Source: an uncultured Kushneria sp.
GTDB taxonomy: Bacteria > Pseudomonadota > Gammaproteobacteria > Pseudomonadales > Halomonadaceae
DNA length: 64,000 nucleotides
Assembly: GCF_947497025.1 (NCBI RefSeq)
Contig: NZ_CANMFC010000001.1
Span: 310,001-374,000, forward strand
Reading direction: 5' to 3'
Shown here: one piece after another, positions 49,753-59,485 of the stretch
Numbering within the stretch: the stretch's first letter is position 1
Layout: every line of letters starts with the position of its first letter
Made by a program: the position numbers and the translations under genes
Notes under the pieces: model-generated
Told to the model about the DNA's origin: nothing
What the model saw: only the letters and a program-made list of their open reading frames with translations
Databases searched by the model: none

Positions 49753-50554
49753 CCTGACTCAATATGACGGTGCCGCTATCGAGGTGTCGCGTACCAGTGT
49801 GCGCTATCCCGATGGGCATCTGGGGATCCAGGAGATTTCTCTGGCCCTGCCGGGTGCCAGTATCTGTGCCCTGATCGGTCCCAACGGCAGCGGCAAGTCC
49901 ACCCTGTGTCGAACCATTTTAGGGTTTACGCGCCCGACCAGTGGCCGGGTGCGGCTTCTGCGGATGACCGTGCGCCAGGCCCAGAGGCGCAATCTGGTCG
50001 CCTATGTGCCCCAGGCCGAGGAGGTGGACTGGCAGTTTCCGGTGTCGGTGCGCGATGTGGTCATGATGGGACGCCAGGGTCAGATGAACTGGCTGCGTAT
50101 TCCGTCGGCGACTGACCGGCGCTGCGTGGAAGAGGCGATGGCCCGCATGGAAATTACCGATCTGGCGCAGCGCCAGATCGGCATGCTCTCGGGAGGGCAG
50201 AAAAAACGCGTATTTCTGGCTCGGGCGCTGGCTCAGGGGAGCCGTATTCTGGTGCTCGATGAGCCCTTTACCGGCGTGGATGCCCATACCGAGCAGGGCA
50301 TCATGGCGCTGATCCGCGGGCTGCGCGATGAAGGCGTGACCGTGTTGATCGTGACGCATGCACTGTCCAGCGTGCCGCAGTACTGCGATCACGTCGCCAT
50401 GGTCTCAAGACGGCTCGTCGCTTTCGGGCCGGTATCCACGACCTTTACCCAGCGCCACCTGGCAGCCACCTTCGGCGACGTCATGGCCGAGACGGTGTTG
50501 TCGGCTACCGATACCAAGGCCAGCGTGCGCGCTGCGTCATGGAGTCTGTCATGA
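49745..50554 (+). CDS. Metal ABC transporter ATP-binding protein, SitB-like (TTG start)
   Basis: GPNGSGKSTLCR; LSGGQKKRVFLARAL; overlaps upstream stop. Confidence 0.93.
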   Translation: MSNLTQYDGAAIEVSRTSVRYPDGHLGIQEISLALPGASICALIGPNGSGKSTLCRTILGFTRPTSGRVRLLRMTVRQAQRRNLVAYVPQAEEVDWQFPVSVRDVVMMGRQGQMNWLRIPSATDRRCVEEAMARMEITDLAQRQIGMLSGGQKKRVFLARALAQGSRILVLDEPFTGVDAHTEQGIMALIRGLRDEGVTVLIVTHALSSVPQYCDHVAMVSRRLVAFGPVSTTFTQRHLAATFGDVMAETVLSATDTKASVRAASWSLS

Positions 50555-51429
50555 GCAGTGATCCGATCGCCTGGCTGCTGGCGCCGTTTGATTATCAGTT
50601 CATGACGCGCGGCATTCTGGTTGGCACGCTGATCGGGGCGGTCTGCGGCTGGCTTTCCTGCTATGTGGTGCTCAAGGGCTGGTCACTTCTGGGGGACGCC
50701 CTTTCTCATGCCGTGGTACCGGGTATTGCGATTGCCTATGCGCTGGGCCTGCCGTTTGCGCCGGCGGCCTTTATCAGCGCCTTGCTGGCGGTTGGCGGCA
50801 TCGGGCTGATCAAGGGGCAGGGTGCCCTGAAAAGTGATGCTGCCATTGGCGTGGTCTTCTCTGCCTTTCTGGCGCTGGGGCTGGTACTGATCTCGCTCAA
50901 TCCCGGGGGTGTGCAGCTCACCACAATTCTTTTCGGTAACCTGCTGGGCATCGGGGACAGTGAGACCGTTCAACTGATCATCATCTCGCTGGTCTGCATC
51001 GTGGCGCTGTCACTGCGCTGGAAGGATCTGATGCTGTACTGCTTCGATGAAGGTCACGCCCGGGTGATGGGCCTGAATACCGTCTGGCTCAATGTTCTGT
51101 TGCTGTCGATGCTCTCGCTGATGACGGTAGGGGCATTACAGGCCGTGGGCGCGCTGCTGGTGGTAGCGATGCTGATTACGCCCGGTGCCTGTGCCTGGCT
51201 GCTCACGGATCGTTTCGGCCACATGCTGTGGCTGGCGCCGCTGATCGGGGCGCTGTGCGCCTTTACGGGCAGCTGGGCGAGCTATTTCATGGACAGCTCG
51301 GTAGGTGGTGCCATCGTGCTGCTGCAGACGCTGTGCTTTTTGATCATTCTGGTGCTGGCGCCGCGTCATGGGCTGCTGGCCCGGCGACGTCGTCCGGCAC
51401 CGGATGCCGCCAGTGAGGAGTGGCCATGA
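50551..51429 (+). CDS. Metal ABC transporter permease, SitC-like
   Basis: MTRGILVGTLIGAVCGWLSCYVVLKGWSLLGDALSHAVVPGIAIAY. Confidence 0.94.
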   Translation: MSSDPIAWLLAPFDYQFMTRGILVGTLIGAVCGWLSCYVVLKGWSLLGDALSHAVVPGIAIAYALGLPFAPAAFISALLAVGGIGLIKGQGALKSDAAIGVVFSAFLALGLVLISLNPGGVQLTTILFGNLLGIGDSETVQLIIISLVCIVALSLRWKDLMLYCFDEGHARVMGLNTVWLNVLLLSMLSLMTVGALQAVGALLVVAMLITPGACAWLLTDRFGHMLWLAPLIGALCAFTGSWASYFMDSSVGGAIVLLQTLCFLIILVLAPRHGLLARRRRPAPDAASEEWP

Positions 51430-52349
51430 GTTCATTCAACGAGACGCTGACACTGCTGTTGCTGCCACTGACACTGGATTTCATGCGCCAGGCGCTGTGG
51501 ATGGGACTGCTGGTGGGGACGGTCTGTGCCGTGCTGTCGTGTCTGATCGTGTTGAAGGGCTGGTCGCTGGTCGGAGATGCGGCCTCCCATGCGGTGGTGC
51601 CCGGCATTGTGCTGGCCTGGCTGGCCGGGATTCCCATGGTGATCGGCGCGCTGGCCAGCGCCCTGTGCTGTCTGCTGGGCGCCGGTCTGATTGAGCGACA
51701 CTGCCGCATCCGCCCTGATGCGGTGCTGGGCATTGCCTTTACCGGTTTTCTGGCGCTGGGCATGGTACTGGTCGCCATGGTGCCCTCGGAGGTGCATTTC
51801 GTGCACATTCTGCTGGGCAACCTGCTGGGGATCGAGGCCTCGACGCGCTATCAGCTCATCGCTACCGGCATTGTCGTACTGGCCGTTGTGGCGCTTAAAT
51901 TCAGCGATCTTCGGCTCTATTGCTTTGACCCGCAGCAGGCGCAGGTGGTGGGGCTTGATACTCGCCGCCTGCAGTTGCTGCTGACGGTTTTGCTGACACT
52001 GGCCACCGTCATGGCGCTTCAGGCCGTGGGCGTTGTATTGGTCATTGCCATGCTGGTCACGCCAGGCTGCACGGCCTTTTTGCTGACCCGCCGACTTGCC
52101 GCGATGATGATGGTGGCCTCGGCAAGCACCTGGCTTTCGGTGTTTGCAGGCGTGATGGTGAGCTTTCATGTAGACGTCGAAACGGGCGGTGTCATCGTGC
52201 TCATCCAGGCGTTTTTGTTCCTGCTGGCCTTCCTTTTTGCCCCCGGCCGCGGCGTGCTCTTTCAGAAGATACGCGTCCGGCGCGCCATTCGCGCCGACAG
52301 GGTGGCCGCTCGAAAACAGGAGGAGGTGGCCTCGTCACATCCCGTCTAG
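51426..52349 (+). CDS. Metal ABC transporter permease, SitD-like
   Basis: MRQALWMGLLVGTVCAVLSCLIVLKGWSLVGDAASHAVVPGIVLAW. Confidence 0.94.
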   Translation: MSSFNETLTLLLLPLTLDFMRQALWMGLLVGTVCAVLSCLIVLKGWSLVGDAASHAVVPGIVLAWLAGIPMVIGALASALCCLLGAGLIERHCRIRPDAVLGIAFTGFLALGMVLVAMVPSEVHFVHILLGNLLGIEASTRYQLIATGIVVLAVVALKFSDLRLYCFDPQQAQVVGLDTRRLQLLLTVLLTLATVMALQAVGVVLVIAMLVTPGCTAFLLTRRLAAMMMVASASTWLSVFAGVMVSFHVDVETGGVIVLIQAFLFLLAFLFAPGRGVLFQKIRVRRAIRADRVAARKQEEVASSHPV

Positions 52350-52389
52350 ACTGTCAGCCACATGTTCTGCGCTGTACAAGGAGAGTGGC

Positions 52390-53457
52390 ATGCGCTGGTA
52401 TCCCCTGAAGCTGACGTCCTTTTATGCGCCCCATGTCTTTGGGGGACGGCAGATAGAGCAGGTGCTGGGCCGTCAGGGGCTGCCGGAGGGCCGGGTTGCT
52501 GAAAGCTGGGAAAGCAGCGATATCGAGGGCAAGGGCGCGCGGGTCACCAACGGTGAACTGGCCGGACAGTCCCTGCACGCCCTGGTCGAGCAGTACCCCG
52601 AGGCACTGGTAGGCGAGGACTTTGACGGGCCGCATTTCCCGGTACTGGCCAAGTTCATTGATGCCACCGGCATGCTGCCGGTTCATCTGCACGCCAACGG
52701 TCCCACTGCCCGGCGCAAGGGCACCTGGTCACACGGCAAGACCGAGGCCTGGCACATCCTGCATGCCGCACCGGGTGCCACGCTGCTGGCCGGCGTCAAG
52801 GAGGGTGTGGATCGTGACACGCTGCGCACGGCACTCCTGGAAGATCGCTTTGATGACGTGATGCATCGCATCGAGATTCGTCCCGGCGATACGCTTTACG
52901 TGCAGGCAGGGCTTTTGCACAGCTTTGGCCCGGAGACGTTGCTCTATGAAGTGCAGCAGCAGGCCGATCATCAGCAGCACGCCATGTCCTGGCAGATGGA
53001 AGATGGCAGCGAGATCAGCCATGCGCAGCGCCAGGCCAATATCGAGGCCCTGCTCGAGGAGATCGATCTCTCACTGCAGACCACCCCTTCAACGCCTCTG
53101 AGCGTACATGAAGCCGCCGGGGTGGAGCGGCGTTTTTGCTGCGCGGGTCCCTTCTTTGCACTCGAGCGCGTGTTGATCGATACCGTCTATATCCGGTCGA
53201 TTGATCGCGCCACGCTGGTGTCCAATTTAGGCGCCCCCTTTACCCTGCATGCCAATGGTGAGGCCGTCCTCCTTGAGCGCGGCGAGTCCGTGCTGTTGCC
53301 GGCGGCGCTGGGCGAGGCCACACTTGAAGGTCGCGCCGATGTCCTGATGAGTTACGTCCCCGATCTTCAGGCACTGAAGGCTCTGCTTGAGGACGCGGGA
53401 GCGACGGCCGATGAGCTTGAGCGCCTTGGTGATATCGACGGAACCGAACCGCTTTGA
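52390..53457 (+). CDS. Class I mannose-6-phosphate isomerase-like protein
   Basis: VAESWESSD; LPVHLHANG; GKTEAWHILHAAPGA; GDTLYVQAGLLHSFGPETLLYEVQQQAD. Confidence 0.9.
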   Translation: MRWYPLKLTSFYAPHVFGGRQIEQVLGRQGLPEGRVAESWESSDIEGKGARVTNGELAGQSLHALVEQYPEALVGEDFDGPHFPVLAKFIDATGMLPVHLHANGPTARRKGTWSHGKTEAWHILHAAPGATLLAGVKEGVDRDTLRTALLEDRFDDVMHRIEIRPGDTLYVQAGLLHSFGPETLLYEVQQQADHQQHAMSWQMEDGSEISHAQRQANIEALLEEIDLSLQTTPSTPLSVHEAAGVERRFCCAGPFFALERVLIDTVYIRSIDRATLVSNLGAPFTLHANGEAVLLERGESVLLPAALGEATLEGRADVLMSYVPDLQALKALLEDAGATADELERLGDIDGTEPL

Positions 53458-53889
53458 CCGGTAGCAAGAGGAGCATTCGATTGTCCAAAAAGAGACCGGG
53501 ATTGCTCACCAATATGCCGCAAACAGCGTTTCTTTTGCCTGGATTTTTAATCCAGATCAACTTGTTTACAAAGATTACAAAATTGGTAACAGCGCCCTTA
53601 AAAGGGCTTTGACGCTGCTCTCGGTTCACGCTATATCTGGCTCATGGTTCCGACATGGTCGTGATGCTCGGGCACCATTTTTCTGATGGATTTATCAGGT
53701 AGCGGTGGTGCCGGATGCACAGCCGACCATAAGCGATCGTTTGTCGACAGGGAATGTCGATAGAGACGATGTCTGTACAGCGTCCGTGTGGTGCCGTCCA
53801 AAAGCGTCGGCGCTCTACAGGTCTGTCGACTGTACCGCTTAATGGCTCGAGACATTTCGGCGTCAGCGCACTTCGCGAGGAGGTCGCGC

Positions 53890-55488
53890 ATGTCTCATTC
53901 AGCCGTTGATGCCACTTTGGCACACGCCACTCACGCTACAAAAACGACAACATCCATTACACCTGTATCTGACACCCTCGCACGTCATAGTATTTCTGCC
54001 GGGCAGAGCGAGCCGGCTGATCCTGTTTTATTCGTGACCTCGGAGCTTGCCGATTTCGTCAAGGTTGGCGGGCTCGGCGATGTCTCGGCCGCCCTGCCGC
54101 GCGCGTTGCTCAATCATTACGATGTGCGTGTTTTGATGCCGGCCTATCGCGAAGTCCTTGAAAGCATCTGGCCAATTCATGTTGTTGAATATCTGCCCGG
54201 GCTTGCTGATATTCCCGGCTGTGATCTGGGGCGTATCGAGCTACCTGAAGGGTTGACCGTCTATGTGCTGATCTGCCCCGAGCTTTATGACCGTCCCGGC
54301 AGCCCCTATCTGGATGAAAGCGGGCAGGAGTGGGAAGACAACGCCCTCCGCTTTGCGCGTCTGTCGCTGGCGGCGGCACAGATGGCGATGGATACTTCCG
54401 AAACCCGCTTCGAGGATCAGGGCTGGCACCCTGATCTTTTGCATCTGCATGACTGGCAGACCGGTCTGGCTGCGGGTTACCTGCGCTGGAACGGCGATAA
54501 TACGCCCTGCGTCTATACCATTCATAATCTGGCCTATCAGGGGCTTTACGGTCCGGAATATCTGTCCCGACTGGGCGTTCCCGAGAGCGCCTTCACCCCG
54601 CAGGGGCTCGAGTTTTATGACCGGCTTTCCTTCATGAAGGCCGGCATCATCTACAGCAATCACATTACGACGGTCAGTGAGACCTACGCCCGGGAAATCA
54701 CCACGCCGGCCTTTGGCTGCGGGCTGGAAGGGCTTTTGTCGGACTGTGCCCGCGACAAACGGCTCAGCGGTATCGCCAACGGCATCGATGACAGCTGGGA
54801 TCCACAGACGGATGCCTATCTGGCCTGCGCCTTTGCCACCAATGACTGGGCCGGCAAGCGCGCCAACACCGATCATGTCCGTCGCATGTTCCGGCTGGCC
54901 GTCAGTCATGGACCGCTGTTTGCCGTGGTCTCCCGGCTGGTGCATCAAAAGGGGCTGGACCTCACCATTGCGGCGGCTGAATCGATCGTGCGCGCCGGTG
55001 GTCAGCTGGTCGTGATCGGCTGCGGTGAGCCGGGCATCGAAAACGCCCTGCGCAATCTTGAAGCGCGCTTTCCGGGGGCCATCGGCGTTCACATCGGCTT
55101 CAGCGAGCGCGAAGCGCGCTGCATCTTTGCCGGCAGCGATTTTCTGTTGATGCCGTCGCGCTTTGAGCCCTGTGGCCTGTCGCAGATGTATGCCCAGCGC
55201 TTCGGTTCACTGCCCATTGCCCACCGCACCGGTGGACTGGCCGATACGATCGAGGATGGCATCACCGGATTCCTGTTTGATGAGCTCTCGCAGCAGGATT
55301 TCCAGAAAGCCATTGAGCGCGCCTTTCGGATTTTCGGCTGCACCGAGCTTTTCTACGCCATGCGCCGTGCCGCCATGGCGATCCACTACCAGTGGCGACT
55401 GTCCGTCACCCCCTATCGACGCCTCTATCATCAGCTGATGGTTCCTGCAGGGGTAACGGCCCATTCGTTAAGACATGTGAGCATATAA
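53890..55488 (+). CDS. glgA: Glycogen synthase
   Basis: LFVTSELADFVKVGGLGDVSAALPRAL; FVGRLVHQKG-like VSRLVHQKGLDL; PSRFEPCGLSQMYAQRFG. Confidence 0.95.
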   Translation: MSHSAVDATLAHATHATKTTTSITPVSDTLARHSISAGQSEPADPVLFVTSELADFVKVGGLGDVSAALPRALLNHYDVRVLMPAYREVLESIWPIHVVEYLPGLADIPGCDLGRIELPEGLTVYVLICPELYDRPGSPYLDESGQEWEDNALRFARLSLAAAQMAMDTSETRFEDQGWHPDLLHLHDWQTGLAAGYLRWNGDNTPCVYTIHNLAYQGLYGPEYLSRLGVPESAFTPQGLEFYDRLSFMKAGIIYSNHITTVSETYAREITTPAFGCGLEGLLSDCARDKRLSGIANGIDDSWDPQTDAYLACAFATNDWAGKRANTDHVRRMFRLAVSHGPLFAVVSRLVHQKGLDLTIAAAESIVRAGGQLVVIGCGEPGIENALRNLEARFPGAIGVHIGFSEREARCIFAGSDFLLMPSRFEPCGLSQMYAQRFGSLPIAHRTGGLADTIEDGITGFLFDELSQQDFQKAIERAFRIFGCTELFYAMRRAAMAIHYQWRLSVTPYRRLYHQLMVPAGVTAHSLRHVSI

Positions 55489-57692
55489 TGGCAACAGCAT
55501 TTTCCAGCGCTTGCCAGGGCGAGCGTGACGCCCTGTCGCGCCTTGCGCAGGCACGACACGATGAGCCGTTTCGCTGGCTGGGCCCGCATGAGCAGGGCGA
55601 TCAAACGCTGGTTCGCCTGCTGTTGCCGGGTGCCGAAGCCGTAGAGCTGATTGATGCCGCGCATCAGTTACTGGCTGTGGCCGAGCCCCTGGAGGGTGGT
55701 CTCTATCGAGCGCACCTGCCACTGGCGTCGCGCTATCGCCTTCGCATTACCTGGCCCGAAGGCGTTATCCAGATTACGGAAGATGCCTACCGGTTTGCGC
55801 CGCTGCCGGGAGAGCTGGATCTTCATCTTTTCAGTGAAGGACGTCACCGTGAGCTGGCCCGTGTATTCGGCGCCTGCCCGACGGCAATTGATGGGGTCGA
55901 TGGCGTGCGGTTTACGCTCTGGGCGCCCAACGCACAGCGGGTGTCGGTCGTGGGCGACTTCAACGTCTGGGACGGGCGCCGGCACGCCATGCAGCGCCAC
56001 GATAGCAGTGGCATATGGGCCATCTTTGTGCCGCACCTCAGGGCTGGCGAGCGCTATCGCTTTGAACTTGTCGATCGCGACGGACAGCTTCGCCACAAGG
56101 TGGATCCGCTGGCGCGTCGGACGGAGGCAGCAATACCGGATGTCTCCGTGGTGGCCGGCAATCGTCCCTTCAACTGGCACGACCATGCCTGGCTCAGGCG
56201 CCGCGATGCCAGCAATATTCGCACGGCGCCGCTGTCCATCTATGAGCTTCATGTGCTCTCCTGGCAGCACGATCATGACGGCAATACGCTGGAGTGGGAC
56301 GCCCTGGCCTCCCGGCTGATTCCCTGGGTGGCCGATATGGGCTTTACCCATATCGAACTGATGCCCATCAATGAGCATCCCTTTGTAGGCTCCTGGGGCT
56401 ATCAGCCCATCGGCCTGTTTGCGCCCACCTCCCGCATGGGTTCGCCCGAAGCCTTTGCCCGTTTCGTCAATGCCTGCCATGGCGCCGGCATTGGCGTCAT
56501 TCTGGACTGGGTGCCGGCGCATTTTCCGGCCGATGAGCACGGGCTGGCGCGCTTTGATGGTACCTCGCTCTATGAGCATCACGACCCGCGTGAAGGTTTT
56601 CATCCCGAGTGGAACACGTTGATCTATAACGTGGGGCGTAATGAGGTCCGGGGGTTTCTGATTGCCAGCGCGCTGGAGTGGCTCGAGCACTTCCATATCG
56701 ACGGGCTTCGCGTGGACGCTGTGGCCTCGATGCTCTATCGGGACTACAGCCGCCCCGATGATGACTGGCTGCCCAATATCCACGGCGGGCGCGAGAATCT
56801 GGAAGTTGTCGACTTCCTGCGCGAGCTCAATGCCACGGTTGCCGAGCGCTGCCCGGGGGTCATGATGATCGCCGAGGAGTCTACCGCCTGGCCGGGCGTC
56901 ACGGCGCCGATCGCCACAGGTGGCCTCGGGTTTACCTTCAAGTGGAACATGGGCTGGATGCACGACACGCTGTCCTACATGTCCCGCGATCCGCTCTATC
57001 GTGCCTGGCACCATAATGACCTGACCTTTGGGCTGCAGTATGCCTTCACCGAGCATTTCGTGCTGCCGCTTTCCCATGACGAGGTGGTGCACGGCAAGGG
57101 GTCACTGCTGTCCAGAATGCCCGGTGATGAAGCGCAAAAGCTGGCCGGGCTGCGGGCCTATCTGGCGTTCATGTGGGCTCATCCCGGCAAGAAGCTTCTG
57201 TTCATGGGGACCGAACTGGGGCAGTGGCGCGAGTGGGATCATGACCGCGAGCTGGACTGGGAGCGTCTGGATGAGGCCGGCCCTCGCGGACTGTCTCGCG
57301 CCATTGCCGATCTCAATCGGATCTATGTCGAGGACCCGGCGATGCACGTTTGCGACGGTGAGTCGGCTGGTTTTTCCTGGGTGGTCGGCGATGACAGCAC
57401 CAATAGCGTGATTGCCTTTTTACGCCATGCCGAGACCGGCAAGGCGCCCCTGCTGGTGGTCTGCAACCTGACCCCGGTGGTTCACCATCACTACCGCATC
57501 GGTGTGCCGGTCATGAGTGTCTGGCGCGAGATATTTAATAGCGACAGTGTGTTCTACGCTGGAAGTAACCAGGGCAACGGGAGTGCCTTGCATGCACACC
57601 CCGACCCCAGCCATGGCCATCCTGCGTCACTGCTTTTGACGCTTCCACCATTAAGTACGCTTTATCTGCGTCAGGGAGACTGGCCAACATGA
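55488..57692 (+). CDS. glgB: 1,4-alpha-glucan branching enzyme
   Basis: GVRFTLWAPNAQRVSVVGDFNVWDGRRHAM; IDGLRVDAVASMLYRDY; LPLSHDEVVHGKGSLL. Confidence 0.96.
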   Translation: MATAFSSACQGERDALSRLAQARHDEPFRWLGPHEQGDQTLVRLLLPGAEAVELIDAAHQLLAVAEPLEGGLYRAHLPLASRYRLRITWPEGVIQITEDAYRFAPLPGELDLHLFSEGRHRELARVFGACPTAIDGVDGVRFTLWAPNAQRVSVVGDFNVWDGRRHAMQRHDSSGIWAIFVPHLRAGERYRFELVDRDGQLRHKVDPLARRTEAAIPDVSVVAGNRPFNWHDHAWLRRRDASNIRTAPLSIYELHVLSWQHDHDGNTLEWDALASRLIPWVADMGFTHIELMPINEHPFVGSWGYQPIGLFAPTSRMGSPEAFARFVNACHGAGIGVILDWVPAHFPADEHGLARFDGTSLYEHHDPREGFHPEWNTLIYNVGRNEVRGFLIASALEWLEHFHIDGLRVDAVASMLYRDYSRPDDDWLPNIHGGRENLEVVDFLRELNATVAERCPGVMMIAEESTAWPGVTAPIATGGLGFTFKWNMGWMHDTLSYMSRDPLYRAWHHNDLTFGLQYAFTEHFVLPLSHDEVVHGKGSLLSRMPGDEAQKLAGLRAYLAFMWAHPGKKLLFMGTELGQWREWDHDRELDWERLDEAGPRGLSRAIADLNRIYVEDPAMHVCDGESAGFSWVVGDDSTNSVIAFLRHAETGKAPLLVVCNLTPVVHHHYRIGVPVMSVWREIFNSDSVFYAGSNQGNGSALHAHPDPSHGHPASLLLTLPPLSTLYLRQGDWPT

Positions 57693-59485
57693 GTGCTTCC
57701 GTATCCGAATCCACTGGTGATCGGTTTTCTTATCGCTGCCATTACGGTGCCATCGTACTGGACGATCACCGCACTCGCTTTACCCTCTGGGCACCCGATG
57801 CCGAGGCAGTCAGGCTGGAGCTGTCACGCACGCCCGGCGGTGAACCCGAAGTTCTCTCCATGGATAAGGGGCAGAACGGCCATTTTACGCTTGAGCTCGA
57901 GTGCCCACCGGGGGCGCACTATCGCTATCGCATCAGCGATGATCTGGTCGTGCCTGACCCGGCGGCACGTGCCCAGCATGAAGACATCACCGGGCCCAGT
58001 GTGGTCATTGACCCCCAGGGCCATGGCTGGAAAAACAGTCACTGGCAGGGACGGCCCTGGCATGAAACCGTCATTCTGGAAGTGCATGTCGGTGTGCTGG
58101 GCGGATTTGATGGCGTTCGAAAGCGTCTGCAGGACTGGGCCGGCATGGGCATTACCGCCATCGAGCTGATGCCCGTCAACGAATTCCCCGGGGCACGCAA
58201 CTGGGGCTATGACGGGGTGTTGCCCTACGCCGTCGAAGCTTCCTACGGCACGCCGGACCAGCTCAAGGCCATGATTGATGAGGCTCATGGCCTGGGCCTG
58301 ATGGTCTTTCTGGATGTGGTCTATAACCACTTCGGCCCGGACGGGAACTATCTGCCGCACTACGCCGGCGATTTCTTTACCGGTGAGCGAACGCCTTGGG
58401 GCGATGAGATCGATTTCGAACGCCCTCAGGTCCGGGACTTCTTCATTGATAACGCTCTGATGTGGGTTGAGGAATACCGCTTCGACGGCCTGCGCTTTGA
58501 TGCCGTCCATGCCATCAATAATGACGGCTTCCTGCGCGAAATGAGCGAGCGGATCAAAGCGCAGGTCAACGACACGCGTCATATCCATCTGATGCTTGAA
58601 AACGAGCGCAACAGCGCCTCACTGCTGGAAAGCACCTACACCGCACAGTGGAACGATGACATCCACAACGTGCTCCATGCCCTGCTGACCGGTGAGCATG
58701 AGGGGTACTACGCCGACTACTGCGATCATGCTACCGACAAGCTGGCCAGTGCCCTTCACGGCGGCTTTATCTTTCAGGGCCAGAACGACCGTCGCGGCCA
58801 TGCACGTGGCGAGCCCAGTGGCCACCTGCCGACCACGGCCTTTATCGCCTTTTTGCAAAATCATGATCAGGTGGGCAATCGGGCGATGGGCGAGCGCCTC
58901 ATTTCGCTGGTCGACCAAAAGCGTCTTGAGGCGGCCACGGCCCTGCTGCTGCTGTGCCCGATGATCCCGATGCTGTTCATGGGGGAGGAGCTGGGCGAGC
59001 GCAATCCGTTTCTCTTTTTTACCGATCACCGCGATGAGCTGGCCGACGCCGTGCGTGAAGGCCGCCGCAGCGAATTTGCCGACTTCTCGCACTTCAAGGA
59101 CGAAAAGACCCGCGCGCAGATTCCCGACCCCAATGCGGTATCGACATTCGAGCAGTCCTGCCTGAAAAGTGAGTCAATGGATGACCCTGAAGCCGCCATG
59201 TGGCGTACCCGTTACATGACGCTGCTGGATATTCGCCACGCTGAAATCATTCCGCGCCTGCCCGGTACACGTCCCATGGGCGCCGTGCCGCTGGGCGAGG
59301 GCGCGATCCTTGCACACTGGCGCATGGGCGATGGCACCGTGCTGGCCATTGCGGTCAATCTGGGCAAGCAGCGCGTCAGTATCGACGCTCCGGAAGGGCA
59401 GCGACTCTATGAACTTGGCGAATCGGACGATGCCACCACGCTGGCACCGGGGGCAATTCGCGCCTGTCTGAGCAGCCATTTATGA
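57689..59485 (+). CDS. treZ: Malto-oligosyltrehalose trehalohydrolase
   Basis: TRFTLWAPDAEAVRLEL; ELMPVNEFPGARNWGYDGVLPYAVEASYGTPDQLK; DGLRFDAVHAI. Confidence 0.95.
   Translation: MSASVSESTGDRFSYRCHYGAIVLDDHRTRFTLWAPDAEAVRLELSRTPGGEPEVLSMDKGQNGHFTLELECPPGAHYRYRISDDLVVPDPAARAQHEDITGPSVVIDPQGHGWKNSHWQGRPWHETVILEVHVGVLGGFDGVRKRLQDWAGMGITAIELMPVNEFPGARNWGYDGVLPYAVEASYGTPDQLKAMIDEAHGLGLMVFLDVVYNHFGPDGNYLPHYAGDFFTGERTPWGDEIDFERPQVRDFFIDNALMWVEEYRFDGLRFDAVHAINNDGFLREMSERIKAQVNDTRHIHLMLENERNSASLLESTYTAQWNDDIHNVLHALLTGEHEGYYADYCDHATDKLASALHGGFIFQGQNDRRGHARGEPSGHLPTTAFIAFLQNHDQVGNRAMGERLISLVDQKRLEAATALLLLCPMIPMLFMGEELGERNPFLFFTDHRDELADAVREGRRSEFADFSHFKDEKTRAQIPDPNAVSTFEQSCLKSESMDDPEAAMWRTRYMTLLDIRHAEIIPRLPGTRPMGAVPLGEGAILAHWRMGDGTVLAIAVNLGKQRVSIDAPEGQRLYELGESDDATTLAPGAIRACLSSHL

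Noticed and set aside
55668-57092. 474-aa ORF antisense to glgB
   Set aside because: Same GC-bias artefact opposite a conserved enzyme
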